A stretch of DNA of 51,646 bases from CAYZIC01 sp964478335 (GTDB lineage Bacteria; Verrucomicrobiota; Kiritimatiellia; RFP12; DVOR01): assembly GCA_964478335.1 (NCBI GenBank), contig CAYZIC010000009.1, positions 1-51,646 on the forward strand, written 5' to 3'. Shown piece by piece: positions 1 to 10,204 of the stretch (position 1 is its first letter; each line of letters begins with the position of its first letter). Both the position numbers and the translations under genes were made by a program. The notes under the pieces were generated by a model. That model did not search any database and was not told where the DNA came from. It saw only the letters and a list, made by a program, of their open reading frames with translations.

Positions 1-1218
1 CATCGGTTCATCAATGTGGTCAATACGGGTGACGTCGGGCATTTGGGTGGGGTTGTCGATCTCAATGGTGCCGCCGTTGCCGACGAGGTGAATGCGGTAA
101 ATAACGGCTGGGTGGGTATTGATGATGTCGAGCTGGAATTCGCGGCGGAGGCGTTCTTGCACGACTTCCATATGGAGCAAGCCGAGGAAGCCGCAGCGAA
201 AGCCAAATCCGAGAGCGACGGAGCTCTCTGCGTGGAAGGTAAATGCCGAGTCGTTGAGGTGGAGCTTTTCGAGGCCAGCGCGCACCTTGTTGTATTCATC
301 AGTGGAGACGGGGTAGATACCACAAAAGACTGTTGGGTGGATCTCTTTAAAGCCTGGCAAGAGCTCAGTTGCGCCATCACGGTCGGTGGTCAGCGTATCG
401 CCAATCTTGATATCTGAGGGGTCTTTAATGGCGCCGACGATATAGCCCACTTGTCCAGGGGTGAGTGCGTCCACGGGCTTTTGGCTCGGCGAGAAGATAC
501 CGACCTCCTTGACGGGTGTCGAGATACCTGATGAGATGAACTTGAGCTGATCGCCAGCTTTAATGCTACCATCCACCACACGAATGTAGGTGATCACACC
601 ACGATAAACGTCAAAGACTGAATCAAAAACAACGGCGCGCAATGGTCCCTCGGCGTGGCCGGTCGTCGGTGCGGGGAAGCGTTCCACAATGGCTTCAAGG
701 ACCGCTTCGACGCCTTCGCCGGTCTTGGCGCTGATGCAGAGCGGATTGTCTGCGGGGATGCCGAGGACATCCTCGATCTGGCGGCAGGTTTCGGGGACAT
801 TGGATGAGGGGAGGTCAACCTTGTTGAGCACGGGGATGATCTCGAGATCGTTGTCAATGGCCAGGTAAGCATTGGCGACGGTTTGAGCTTCCACACCTTG
901 GGCGGCATCGACGACGAGGATGGCGCCTTCGCAAGCACCCATTGCTCGGGAAACTTCGTAGGCAAAGTCAACGTGACCGGGGGTATCGATCAGGTTAAAA
1001 CGGTACTCTTGACCATCTTTAGCGGTGTAGGCCATGGTCACGGGATGGCTCTTGATCGTGATGCCGCGTTCGCGTTCCAGGTCCATAGCATCGAGGGTTT
1101 GCTCTTTTAATTGGCGCAAGTCGATCGCTTTGGTTAATTCCAGGATGCGGTCAGATAGCGTGGTTTTACCATGGTCAATGTGGGCAATGATGCAGAAATT
1201 ACGCGTGCGGGTGATCAT
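1..1218 (-). CDS. lepA: Elongation factor 4 (LepA), 3'-truncated by window edge
   Basis: Ribosome back-translocating GTPase of the EF-G-like family, acting on stalled or mispositioned 70S ribosomes. The reading frame runs open from an ATG at 1218 off the left edge, 406 codons of a protein usually about 600 long. The N-terminus MITRTRNFCIIAHIDHGKTT carries the G1 loop (AHIDHGKTT). The switch region RGITIKSH, then DTPGHVDF (G3) and NKVD (G4), follow in order. Further on, the stretch GLLHMEVVQERLRREF is a LepA hallmark that separates it from EF-G and TypA. An AAGGA lies 12 nt before the start, and a good promoter sits just upstream. The C-terminal LepA-specific domain falls outside the window. 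Identity is certain. Confidence 0.97.
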   Translation of the reverse strand, partial: MITRTRNFCIIAHIDHGKTTLSDRILELTKAIDLRQLKEQTLDAMDLERERGITIKSHPVTMAYTAKDGQEYRFNLIDTPGHVDFAYEVSRAMGACEGAILVVDAAQGVEAQTVANAYLAIDNDLEIIPVLNKVDLPSSNVPETCRQIEDVLGIPADNPLCISAKTGEGVEAVLEAIVERFPAPTTGHAEGPLRAVVFDSVFDVYRGVITYIRVVDGSIKAGDQLKFISSGISTPVKEVGIFSPSQKPVDALTPGQVGYIVGAIKDPSDIKIGDTLTTDRDGATELLPGFKEIHPTVFCGIYPVSTDEYNKVRAGLEKLHLNDSAFTFHAESSVALGFGFRCGFLGLLHMEVVQERLRREFQLDIINTHPAVIYRIHLVGNGGTIEIDNPTQMPDVTRIDHIDEPM

Positions 1219-1263
1219 AGGGCTAAGAGTCCTTTTACAAATAAGATAAATAAAAACGCCACC

Positions 1264-1292
1264 AGTATAGCATAGCCCCAGTCAAAAAGCAA
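1264..1292 (-). promoter_or_regulatory. Sigma-70-type promoter of lepA
   Basis: On the minus strand TTGCTT (1287-1292) is followed by a 17-nt spacer and TATACT (1264-1269). Transcription would begin near 1257, giving a leader of about 40 nt. The same TTGCTT -35 box recurs before rpsA and rpmE. Confidence 0.7.
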
Positions 1293-1356
1293 TAGCTAAA
1301 GTACATCTAGCAGTGGCTTTCTTGCACGTAGGCAAGGCTTTGCGTCATGCGGCAGG

Positions 1357-2511
1357 CTAGTCAGACAGGTGCTTAGAGAGGCGATCGATCGCCCAGGCAC
1401 CGAGAGGGGCGGTCAGGACAATCGATGCAACGGCAACCGTGAGGATTAATTCGCCACAGGGCAAGCCGAGGCCGAGTGGCACGGCACCAATGGCGGCTTG
1501 AACGGTCGCTTTGGGGAGGTAGGCGACCATGCAGAAGAGACGTTCAAATCGAGTCAGGGGGGTAGCGATGAGGCTGCACCAGACACCGACCATGCGGCAA
1601 AGCAGCACGCCAGCGATCAGGAGAATGATGCGGGGCCCCATTTGGAGCACATAGCTCGGATCGACGACGGTGCCGACGAGGACAAAGAGCATGAGCTCGG
1701 CGACGACCCAGACGCGGTTAAACTTACCAGAGAGGCGGCGGGCGACTTCGCTGCGGTGAGCAAGCAGCCCCATGCCCATGCAGATGATCGGCAGCAGACC
1801 AAAGAGCGGTTTGGCCACAAAGCTCACGCCCAACAGGAGGAGCACCTTGACAGAATCACGCATATGGATCGTCTTAAAGAGGATGCTCATCCCATAGCCC
1901 AAGAAAAAGCCCACGGCGATACCAACTGGCACTTGCGCCACGGCGAACCAATCCAAGCCAGCAGGTGCGCCTGCGGTGCCTCCACCAGCCATGCCCAAAA
2001 AGCAGGTGAAGACGATGATGACAAAGATATCGTCGACCGAGGCACCAGCCATGATCAATTGGGGGACTTTGTGAGCGGTGCCGCGGTTGGCCTCGATAAG
2101 GGCGAGCATACGCGGCACAACGACTGCAGGCGAGACAGCCGCAAGCACGCTACCAAGCAGAATGGCGTCGGTCGTGCTGATGTCAAAGCAGAGAGGCGCA
2201 AGGATCGCAGTGGCGACAATCTCACAGGTCGCAGGCACAAAGCAGAGGAGCACCGCCGGACGGCCAATAGCCCTGAGGTCTGTCAAGGAGAGCGCCAGCC
2301 CAGCTCTTAGGAGAATGACAACCAGCGCGAGCGTACGCAATTCGCCAGCGGTCGTTGGGGAGAGGAATTCAGGTGCGAGCAGATTGAGACCAAAGGGCCC
2401 AAGGATGAGGCCTGTGACCAGCATCCCAATCAACGGCGGGAGCGCCAGGCGCTTGGCGATGGCAGCTAAGAGGATACCGAGTAAAAAGATAGTACCTAAA
2501 CTAAGTAACAT
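1357..2511 (-). CDS. Cation:proton antiporter, CPA2-like membrane protein
   Basis: Inner-membrane monovalent cation/H+ antiporter, 384 aa. The chain is almost entirely hydrophobic, with about 11-12 predicted helices. It opens LGTIFLLGILLAAIAKRLAL then PPLIGMLVTGLILGPFGLN, the usual first repeat of Na+/H+ exchanger-domain proteins. The conserved helix region is ILLGSVLAAVSPAVVVP, and an ASVDDIF segment supplies an acidic pair in the ion-binding core. There is no C-terminal TrkA-N regulatory domain, so it is a short, NhaP/CPA-like form rather than full KefB. It begins 99 bp after the gltA-like gene, with a hairpin between. The transported ion (Na+ or K+) cannot be told from sequence. Confidence 0.85.
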   Translation of the reverse strand: MLLSLGTIFLLGILLAAIAKRLALPPLIGMLVTGLILGPFGLNLLAPEFLSPTTAGELRTLALVVILLRAGLALSLTDLRAIGRPAVLLCFVPATCEIVATAILAPLCFDISTTDAILLGSVLAAVSPAVVVPRMLALIEANRGTAHKVPQLIMAGASVDDIFVIIVFTCFLGMAGGGTAGAPAGLDWFAVAQVPVGIAVGFFLGYGMSILFKTIHMRDSVKVLLLLGVSFVAKPLFGLLPIICMGMGLLAHRSEVARRLSGKFNRVWVVAELMLFVLVGTVVDPSYVLQMGPRIILLIAGVLLCRMVGVWCSLIATPLTRFERLFCMVAYLPKATVQAAIGAVPLGLGLPCGELILTVAVASIVLTAPLGAWAIDRLSKHLSD

Positions 2512-2542
2512 AGCGAGGAGCCTTTCGGAGAGGATTCACTCA

Positions 2543-2582
2543 AGAGAAAACGTCTGCCCACCGAATTGGCAGAGCAGACGTC
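2543..2582 (-). terminator. Hairpin after the gltA-like gene
   Basis: On the minus strand ACGTCTGC (2574-2581) pairs with GCAGACGT (2550-2557), enclosing a smaller inner stem, and is followed by TTTCTCTT. It lies between the gltA-like gene and the antiporter and probably separates their transcription at least partly. Confidence 0.6.
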
Positions 2583-2610
2583 GATCAGATGCCAGCGCAT
2601 CACAGGAGGA

Positions 2611-4101
2611 TTAGTCCTGTGCGAGCTTGGCATTGATTGCCGCAGCTGCGCGGCGACCTTCGCCCATGGCCAAAATGACCGTGGCTGCACCCAAAACGAT
2701 ATCACCACCGGCATAAACGCCATCGATGGAGGTCTTGCCATCATCATTGACCACAATGTTGCCACGGCGGTTGACTTCGAGGCCCTCGGTCGTTTGGGGG
2801 ATCAAGGGGTTGGAGGCGTTACCAATGGCGATAATCAGCGCGTCCATCGGCAAGGTGAATTCGCTACCCTCGCGGCGCACTGGCGAGCAGCGGCCCGATT
2901 CGTCGGGTTCGCCAAGGTCGTAGGAGACACATTGAATGGCATTCATCACGCCATTTTCGTCACCCAATACAGCCTCGATATTGCACAAGAGCTTAAAGGT
3001 GATGCCCTCCTCCTCGGCGTGCTCGATTTCCTCGAGACGTGCGGGCATTTCTTGGCGGCTACGACGGTAGATCAGGTAGACCTCCTCAGCGCCCAATCGC
3101 ATCGCCATACGGCAAGCATCCATGGCCACATTGCCACCACCGAGGACGGCGACGCGCTTGGCAGGATAAAAGGGCGTCGCTGCATGGTCGACGTCGTAAG
3201 CCTTCATCAGATTGGCGCGGGTGAGGTATTCATTGGCAGCAAAGACCCCAACGAGGTTTTCACCAGGGATGCCCATAAAGCGAGGCAAGCCAGCGCCAGT
3301 GCCAACATAGACAGCATCATAGCCATCCTTGTCCATCAAATCCTTGAGCTGTCGCGTGCGGCCAACGACAAAGTTTGTCTGCACATCAACGCCCATCTTA
3401 CGCAAGCCATCGATTTCGTTTTGCACGATTGCCTTGGGCAAACGGAATTCCGGGATGCCATAGACCAAGACACCACCAGCCTTATGAAAGGCCTCAAAGA
3501 GCGTGACATCGTGACCTGCACGGCGCACGTCCGCAGCGACGGTGATACCAGAGGGACCTGAGCCAACCACAGCCACACGTTTGCCGGTGGCGGGTTTGAC
3601 CGATTGATCAAGTGGCATGGTGTCGGCGTGCTCACGCTGCCAGTCGGCAACGAAACGCTCCAAGCGGCCAATAGCAACACTCTTATCCACGCTCTTATTA
3701 ATCTTGCCGACGGTGCAATTCTTTTGGCACTGAGCCTCTTGTGGGCAAACGCGCCCGCAGATGGCTGGCAAGATTGAGCTTTGGCGAATAATATCAAGCG
3801 CATCACCGTAGTTGCCCTCGGCAACTTGTTGGATAAAGGCGGGGATATTGATCGAGACGGGGCAGTCTTTCATACAAGGCGCAGCCTTGCAAGAGAGGCA
3901 ACGGCTCGCTTCGACGCGCGCCTGAGTCTCGGTATAACCGAGGGCGACCTCTTGCATATTGCGTGCACGCACGGCAGGCTCCTGCACAGGCATTTCCTGT
4001 GCGGGGATCGCCATGCGGTCTTTGGGAGCGAGGGGCGACTTAGCCACAATGTCGGCCCAAAGTGCCTCGGCTTGGCTATTGAGTGATTCGAGTGTTGACA
4101 T
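2611..4101 (-). CDS. gltA: NADPH-dependent glutamate synthase small-subunit-type oxidoreductase (GltA/GltD family)
   Basis: FAD- and iron-sulfur-containing NAD(P)H oxidoreductase, 496 aa. The N-terminal ferredoxin-like domain has two cysteine groups, C68-x2-C71-x4-C76-x3-C80 and C115-x3-C119-x5-C125-x3-C129, which bind two [4Fe-4S] clusters in the family. A dinucleotide fold follows with VVGSGPSG near 178-185, then VLGGGNVAMD, the second (NADPH) fold. The length and N-terminus match the stand-alone 'homotetrameric' GltA type. No large glutamate synthase subunit is adjacent and no NfnA partner is seen, so the physiological electron acceptor is uncertain (glutamate synthase, NfnB-like or another). 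It starts 12 bp after tyrS and is probably co-transcribed with it. Confidence 0.88.
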   Translation of the reverse strand: MSTLESLNSQAEALWADIVAKSPLAPKDRMAIPAQEMPVQEPAVRARNMQEVALGYTETQARVEASRCLSCKAAPCMKDCPVSINIPAFIQQVAEGNYGDALDIIRQSSILPAICGRVCPQEAQCQKNCTVGKINKSVDKSVAIGRLERFVADWQREHADTMPLDQSVKPATGKRVAVVGSGPSGITVAADVRRAGHDVTLFEAFHKAGGVLVYGIPEFRLPKAIVQNEIDGLRKMGVDVQTNFVVGRTRQLKDLMDKDGYDAVYVGTGAGLPRFMGIPGENLVGVFAANEYLTRANLMKAYDVDHAATPFYPAKRVAVLGGGNVAMDACRMAMRLGAEEVYLIYRRSRQEMPARLEEIEHAEEEGITFKLLCNIEAVLGDENGVMNAIQCVSYDLGEPDESGRCSPVRREGSEFTLPMDALIIAIGNASNPLIPQTTEGLEVNRRGNIVVNDDGKTSIDGVYAGGDIVLGAATVILAMGEGRRAAAAINAKLAQD

Positions 4102-4113
4102 CTGTTAGGATCC

Positions 4114-5400
4114 TTAGTCAGCGATGCGCAAGAGGAAGTAATTCTTCTTGCCAGAACGGAAGAGGACGAGCTGTTGGTCGATGAGGTCAGCTTCAGTAAC
4201 GCAACCATCCGCATCAGCAACCTTGATATTGTTCATCGAGAGCCCGCCACCCTGTTGCAAACGGCGTGCTTCGCCCTTACTCTTGAGGAAGCCCGCAGCG
4301 GCAACGACATCGATGGCCGGCTGGCCGACGACCGCAGCGCGAGGCAATTCTGCAGAGGGGATGTTGGCAAAGATGCTGCTGACATCGAGGGCGCTGAGGC
4401 CTTCGAGGGTACCACCAAAGAGCACCGCACTCGCCTTGAGCGCAGTCTGCAACCCTGCTTCGCCATGAACGCAACGGGTCATTTCTTCGGCGAGGACGCG
4501 TTGAGCTTCGCGCTTTTCGGGGGCTTCTGCGAGGCTCTTTTCGAGCTCAGCGATGCGTGCTTCGTCAAGGAAAGTAAAGATCTTGAGGTAACGGATCACG
4601 TCAGCATCCATTGAGCGCAAGAAGAATTGGTAAAAGTCATAGACACTGGTCTTGTCAGCATTGAGGAAGATCGCATTGCCTGCGCTCTTGCCAAACTTCA
4701 AGCCATTGGCATCGCAGACCAAGGGGAAGGTCATCCCATTGACAGGCGTATCTGGGCCGAGGACACGGTGAATGAGATCCGTGCCGACGGTGATGTTGCC
4801 CCATTGGTCAGAACCGCCCAATTCGAGCGTGCAGCCGTAGGTCTTGTAGAGGTGGAGATAGTCGTAGCCCTGCAAGATCTGATAGCAGAATTCCGTAAAG
4901 CTCATCGAGTTAGTCTCTGCGGTCAAACGCTTTTGGACAGAGTCCTTGGCCAACATCGGCTTCATTCTAAAGAGTGTACCGACCTCACGCAAGAAAGGAA
5001 TCAACGTGTAGTCCTTGTACCAGTCAAAGTTGTTCACCATGATCGCAGGGTTGACAGGATCATCAAAGTTGAGGAAGCGGGAGAGATTCTCCTTGATGCC
5101 TTCGAGATTCTTTTGGACCTGTTCTGCGGACTGGAAGTTACGCTCGACCGAACGTCCCGACGGGTCTCCGATCATGCCCGTAGCGCCACCGACCAGAGCG
5201 ATAACCTTGTGACCAGCGCGTTGGAAATGAGCGAGCGTCATGATCGTCACAAAGTTACCCGCTTGGAGGCATTCTGCAGTGGGGTCAAAGCCAGCATAGA
5301 CCGTGATGGGCTTTTCGAGGAGTTTGGCCATCTCGGCCTCTGGGCAGGTGCAGGTATCAACCAAGTGACGGGACTTCAAAAATTCAAATAGGTTTGTCAT
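4114..5400 (-). CDS. tyrS: Tyrosyl-tRNA synthetase
   Basis: Cytoplasmic class I aminoacyl-tRNA synthetase that charges tRNA-Tyr. I chose ATG at 5400 (428 aa) over an in-frame TTG two codons upstream, because the family N-terminus fits MTNLFEFLKSR. Catalytic landmarks are YAGFDPTAECLQAGN (35-49), ALVGGATGMIGDPSG, the tyrosine-binding QILQGYDY, GGSDQWGNI, and the KMSKS loop as KFGKS. An S4 RNA-binding domain ends the protein (GEARRLQQGGGLSMN...). The HIGH motif is divergent, reading Q-A-G-N. No strong Shine-Dalgarno is visible. It precedes the gltA-like gene by 12 bp. Confidence 0.96.
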   Translation of the reverse strand: MTNLFEFLKSRHLVDTCTCPEAEMAKLLEKPITVYAGFDPTAECLQAGNFVTIMTLAHFQRAGHKVIALVGGATGMIGDPSGRSVERNFQSAEQVQKNLEGIKENLSRFLNFDDPVNPAIMVNNFDWYKDYTLIPFLREVGTLFRMKPMLAKDSVQKRLTAETNSMSFTEFCYQILQGYDYLHLYKTYGCTLELGGSDQWGNITVGTDLIHRVLGPDTPVNGMTFPLVCDANGLKFGKSAGNAIFLNADKTSVYDFYQFFLRSMDADVIRYLKIFTFLDEARIAELEKSLAEAPEKREAQRVLAEEMTRCVHGEAGLQTALKASAVLFGGTLEGLSALDVSSIFANIPSAELPRAAVVGQPAIDVVAAAGFLKSKGEARRLQQGGGLSMNNIKVADADGCVTEADLIDQQLVLFRSGKKNYFLLRIAD

Positions 5401-5443
5401 AATCAATTATGGGGTTCGTAGGTTAATAAATTACAGGAAGCGT

Positions 5444-5812
5444 CTAATAAGAGGATTTGCCATAGGCGTGGATCGAAATCTTGCCAAAGATGCCAAAAAG
5501 AATGCTAAACTTTTCATAATCGGCATAGGCCAAGTGTTTCATTTGCCCTTGTCGCATCGCTGCTTTAATCGTCGCATCTCCAGCAGAGACGCTCAGCCGT
5601 GATATAAATGGCTCATAGATATAAAACATTTCAGCGACCCCATGAGCGTTTCCTTCCGTCGCATCAAAAGGACCATCGAGCGTCAAGGGTAAGCGTTGAT
5701 AGGTGCATAAGGCCGCATCCTCTGTTTTAAACTCCGCCTGCAATGGGACGAAGCAGCCTGTCACGAGGCAAGCAAGCATTCCCAATGCACTTGAGAAAAT
5801 AAGAGCCTTCAT
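5444..5812 (-). CDS. TRL-like small lipoprotein, second of tandem pair
   Basis: Predicted exported lipoprotein of 122 aa. The chosen start (ATG at 5812) comes one base after the stop of the upstream paralogue, with GGTGA before it. An in-frame ATG at 5830 inside that gene is less likely. The signal sequence MKALIFSSALGMLACLVTGC ends in a lipobox (VTGC). The C-terminal half shares with its neighbour a pattern of GDATIKAAMRQG..., HLAYADYEKF..., then IHAYGK, typical of the TRL-like domain (small lipoproteins of unknown function). The two genes look like a tandem duplication that has since diverged; this copy has extra central sequence. No function can be assigned. Confidence 0.72.
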   Translation of the reverse strand: MKALIFSSALGMLACLVTGCFVPLQAEFKTEDAALCTYQRLPLTLDGPFDATEGNAHGVAEMFYIYEPFISRLSVSAGDATIKAAMRQGQMKHLAYADYEKFSILFGIFGKISIHAYGKSSY

Positions 5813-5813
5813 C

Positions 5814-6140
5814 TTATTCACCATAGACATTTAGCGTTGTTTTTTGGAAGAAAAAGAACAAATTGAAGTAATCATAGTCAGCGTAATGAGCTTTTTTAAT
5901 GCCACCATTAGTCATTGCAGCATTCAAGCCACAATCGCCAACAGCGACTAATCCCAGCACATTAACAGCACTAGCAGACCCTCTTTTGGGTAGGTTTTGA
6001 ACATCTTTGAGCTCAGAAGACAACGGCGCAGAAATAATCGTCACCCCACCAACAGGAGGAGTAAAAGGAGCACGGATGCCTACGCATCCAGTCAAAGCCA
6101 TCATACAGGCAAATGTAAAAACAATCATTGATTTTTTCAT
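5814..6140 (-). CDS. TRL-like small lipoprotein, first of tandem pair
   Basis: Predicted lipoprotein of 108 aa with signal MKKSMIVFTFACMMALTGC, lipobox ALTGC, and mature chain beginning at Cys19. After PPVGG come a polar stretch, then VLGLVAVGDCGLNAAMTNGG and HYADYDYF..., ending in LNVYGE. This is the compact TRL-like fold (PF13146-type), found in membrane-associated lipoproteins of unknown role. It is the first gene of a two-gene unit with a single-base gap to its paralogue, suggesting translational coupling. An AAGG about 11 nt upstream is a weak ribosome site. A strong hairpin upstream separates it from rpsA. Confidence 0.78.
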   Translation of the reverse strand: MKKSMIVFTFACMMALTGCVGIRAPFTPPVGGVTIISAPLSSELKDVQNLPKRGSASAVNVLGLVAVGDCGLNAAMTNGGIKKAHYADYDYFNLFFFFQKTTLNVYGE

Positions 6141-6194
6141 AACTAAAACCTTACTTGAGCAAATGTTGAGAAATCTGAGTATTGGGGATAAAGT

Positions 6195-6238
6195 AAAGAC
6201 GACAAACCGTCACTTAGAGGGATGGGTTTGTCGTCTTT
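6195..6238 (-). terminator. Strong hairpin downstream of rpsA
   Basis: AAAGACGACAAACC (6195-6208) pairs with the complementary arm at 6225-6238, a stem of about 14 bp with a 16-nt loop. It lies 67-110 bp past the rpsA stop codon. The T-run after it is poor, so termination or 3'-end protection are both possible. A second palindrome, CAATAATC-GGTC-GATTATTG (6291-6310), covers the rpsA stop codon. Confidence 0.65.
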
Positions 6239-6304
6239 GCATACCGACTAAAGCGCGTACGAGACAGGCTTTAGCCGGCATTTAACCAATCAATAATCGG
6301 TCGA

Positions 6305-8056
<1,752 letters not shown>

Positions 8057-8186
8057 AGTGGTATTTTGCCTTTTGTCCGCAGAGCTCTCCTCTCATTGCC
8101 TTACTAGCTGGACTAGTGCAAATCAAGGTGGTTAGACTCCACGGTTGTTAATTAATAATTCCTTTCTCACACGAGAAAGTCCCAAT

Positions 8187-8215
8187 AAAATATCAAATTA
8201 CCACCGCAAAAGCAA
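8187..8215 (-). promoter_or_regulatory. Promoter of rpsA with long leader
   Basis: TTGCTT (8210-8215), 17-nt spacer, TATTTT (8187-8192) on the minus strand. The leader is about 125 nt and contains a small hairpin (CTTTCTC-GTGT-GAGAAAG near 8163-8180). A long structured leader is compatible with the autogenous control known for S1, but this is inference. Confidence 0.6.
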
Positions 8216-8422
8216 GCAGAAAAAGAAGAAAAGAGAGAAAAAATAGCCTAAGGGCGGCTCAGGCATCAAGCAGCAAGCAGTTCGCTACGCTCGCGCCCCC
8301 CTGACTCGATCCCCCACCCGCGCCAACGCTGCCTGCGAGCTTGCTCGCCCTACTGGCAATCCCGCGAGCGCAGCGAGCTCACTCAATGCCCGATGCTAGA
8401 GGCGGGGGAGCGCAGAGAGCCC
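8216..8422. other. Noncoding spacer with short GC palindromic words
   Basis: A purine-rich stretch (8217-8250) is followed by dense short words such as GCGAGCGCAGCGAGC and GCGAGCTTGCTCGC. I see no gene here. The same words recur in most other intergenic regions of the window. Confidence 0.6.
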
Positions 8423-9178
8423 CTACCGTTGCGCAAGGCTACGCACGACATCGGGCACCGCATCGAGCAACGCCTGGGTGTAGGGATGTTGCGGCGCATC
8501 AAAGAGCGCCTGGGCCGGACCCTTTTCCACGAATTCTCCCCGTTGCATCACCGCAACCTCATCGCACACCGTGCGCACCACCGCCAAGTCATGCGAGATC
8601 AAGATGATCGTCAAGTGGAGGCGTTTACGCAAATCGCTCAAGAGATTGAGCACGCGCGCCTGCACAGAAACGTCCAACGCACTAACGGGTTCATCGGCGA
8701 TCAAGATTTCGGGTTCTAACGCCAAGCAACGCGCAATGCTGATACGCTGGCACTGTCCGCCAGACAATTCCCGTGGATACGCTTGGGCAATGTCAGGCGC
8801 CAAGCCGACCGTGGCGAGCAATTCAGCAATACGCTGCTCATAAGCCTCGGGGCGATTGGGGACCTTGCGATAGACCCGCAGAGCCTCTGCGAGCGTCTCA
8901 TAGACAGACAATCGCGGATTCAAGCTACCGGCCGCATCTTGAAAGATCATCTGGATTGGCGAGGTGCTGCGAGAGAGGATTTGCCCAGCCGCAATTGGGT
9001 TGAGCCCGACGATAGCTTTTGCCAAAGACGACTTCCCGCAGCCTGACTCACCCACAATACCAAAGAATTCCCCTGCCTGCACGTCAAAAGAAACGCCCTT
9101 GACCGCATCAAAGGTCCCACCAGCAGGGTGCTTATACCGCACGACTAAATCTGCTACTGATAAAATCGGGTTACTCAT
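8423..9178 (-). CDS. Peptide/nickel-type ABC transporter ATP-binding protein (DppF/OppF-like)
   Basis: Nucleotide-binding subunit of a dipeptide/oligopeptide-type ABC importer, 251 aa. It has Walker A GESGCGKSSLA, signature LSGGQCQRIS, Walker B LIADEPVSALD and a switch histidine in ISHDLAVV. The ATG at 9178 overlaps the stop of the partner ATPase by 4 bp (ATGA), so the two are translationally coupled. It is shorter than a full DppF (about 320 aa) and lacks most of the C-terminal oligopeptide-domain extension. The permeases and solute-binding protein are not in the window. Substrate class is family inference only. Confidence 0.85.
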   Translation of the reverse strand: MSNPILSVADLVVRYKHPAGGTFDAVKGVSFDVQAGEFFGIVGESGCGKSSLAKAIVGLNPIAAGQILSRSTSPIQMIFQDAAGSLNPRLSVYETLAEALRVYRKVPNRPEAYEQRIAELLATVGLAPDIAQAYPRELSGGQCQRISIARCLALEPEILIADEPVSALDVSVQARVLNLLSDLRKRLHLTIILISHDLAVVRTVCDEVAVMQRGEFVEKGPAQALFDAPQHPYTQALLDAVPDVVRSLAQR

Positions 9179-10149
9179 GCCTCCACCTCCTGCGGGAAAT
9201 AACAGCTCACCTCATGCCCTACCCCAACGGCACGCACCGGCACCGCCTCATCTGCCGAACAGCACGCCTGCGCAAAAGTACACCGCGGTGCAAAGGCACA
9301 CCCAGCAGGAAAACATCCCGGCGCAGGCACAAAGCCAGGAATGTCCTGCAGCACCTTCTGTTCACGGGCCAATGTCGGCACCGCCGCCAATAGCCCTCGC
9401 GAGTAAGGATGACACGGCGCCTTGAGCACCTCCACGACAGACCCTGTCTCAACAATCTTGCCAGCATACATCACCGCCACACGATCCATGTAAGCGGCCA
9501 CAATACCCAGATTGTGCGTGATCAGAAGCACCGCCATATTACGTGCTCTAGACAACTGATCCATCAAAGCCAAGATTTGCCGTTGGGTCGTGACATCCAG
9601 CGCTGTGGTCGGTTCATCTGCAATCAAAACGGTCGGCTCCATGGCCAGCGCGATCGCCAACATCACCCGCTGTTGCTGCCCGCCAGACAATTCACACGGA
9701 TACGCCCGCAACATCCTCTGCGGTTCAGGCAAGCCCACCGCCTCGATCAATTCGACTAGCCGCGCCTGACGAGCCTGTTTAGGCAAATGGCCCAAGACCT
9801 CCGCGATCTGATCGCCAATGCGCATGACCGGGTTTAATGCCCCCGAGGGATCTTGAAAGACATACGCCACGCCACCCTGACGCGCACCAGCTATCGCCTT
9901 AGGCTGATTGACCAGCTCCACGCCATTGAGCAAGACCGAGCCCCCAATAGTAGCCCGATCCGTCGGCGGCAATGCCGTCACACTCAGCGCACTCATACTC
10001 TTACCGCAACCAGACTCACCCACCAACGCGACGCGTTCCCCAGCATGGATCGCCAACGTCACCCCACGTACAGGGTGAATCATCGTCCCATCCACGTCAA
10101 AAGAGACCGTGAGATCAGTCAATTGCAAAACCACATGATTATCCGTCAT
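9175..10149 (-). CDS. Peptide/nickel-type ABC transporter ATP-binding protein (DppD/OppD-like)
   Basis: First ATPase of the coupled pair, 324 aa. Motifs are Walker A GESGCGKSMSA, signature LSGGQQQRVM, Walker B LIADEPTTALD and ITHNLGIV. The C-terminal oligopeptide extension is present, with its cysteine-rich segment (PGCFPAGCAFAPRCTFA...CC) that in related proteins binds an Fe-S cluster. An AAGGAG lies 7 nt before the ATG, and a sigma-70-like promoter gives a leader of only about 19 nt. The pair forms a two-gene transcription unit without permease genes, so it must act with transmembrane subunits encoded elsewhere, if functional. Confidence 0.88.
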   Translation of the reverse strand: MTDNHVVLQLTDLTVSFDVDGTMIHPVRGVTLAIHAGERVALVGESGCGKSMSALSVTALPPTDRATIGGSVLLNGVELVNQPKAIAGARQGGVAYVFQDPSGALNPVMRIGDQIAEVLGHLPKQARQARLVELIEAVGLPEPQRMLRAYPCELSGGQQQRVMLAIALAMEPTVLIADEPTTALDVTTQRQILALMDQLSRARNMAVLLITHNLGIVAAYMDRVAVMYAGKIVETGSVVEVLKAPCHPYSRGLLAAVPTLAREQKVLQDIPGFVPAPGCFPAGCAFAPRCTFAQACCSADEAVPVRAVGVGHEVSCYFPQEVEA

Positions 10150-10174
10150 TACAACTCCTTATCAATTGCCCCCA

Positions 10175-10204
10175 AGTATAGCCCAAAAGCCCCCACAAAG
10201 TCAA
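10175..10204 (-). promoter_or_regulatory. Promoter of the ABC ATPase pair
   Basis: TTGACT (10199-10204), 18-nt spacer, TATACT (10175-10180), minus strand. Predicted start near 10168, with the ribosome site AAGGAG immediately downstream. Confidence 0.7.

Noticed and set aside
1498..2310. Long plus-strand frame opposite the antiporter
   Set aside because: Antisense shadow of a clear membrane-protein gene; His/Asp-rich composition results from reading the complement.
2611..4101. NfnB subunit of NfnAB transhydrogenase
   Set aside because: No NfnA-like partner adjacent, and the N-terminal region fits the stand-alone GltA type better; left as an alternative only.
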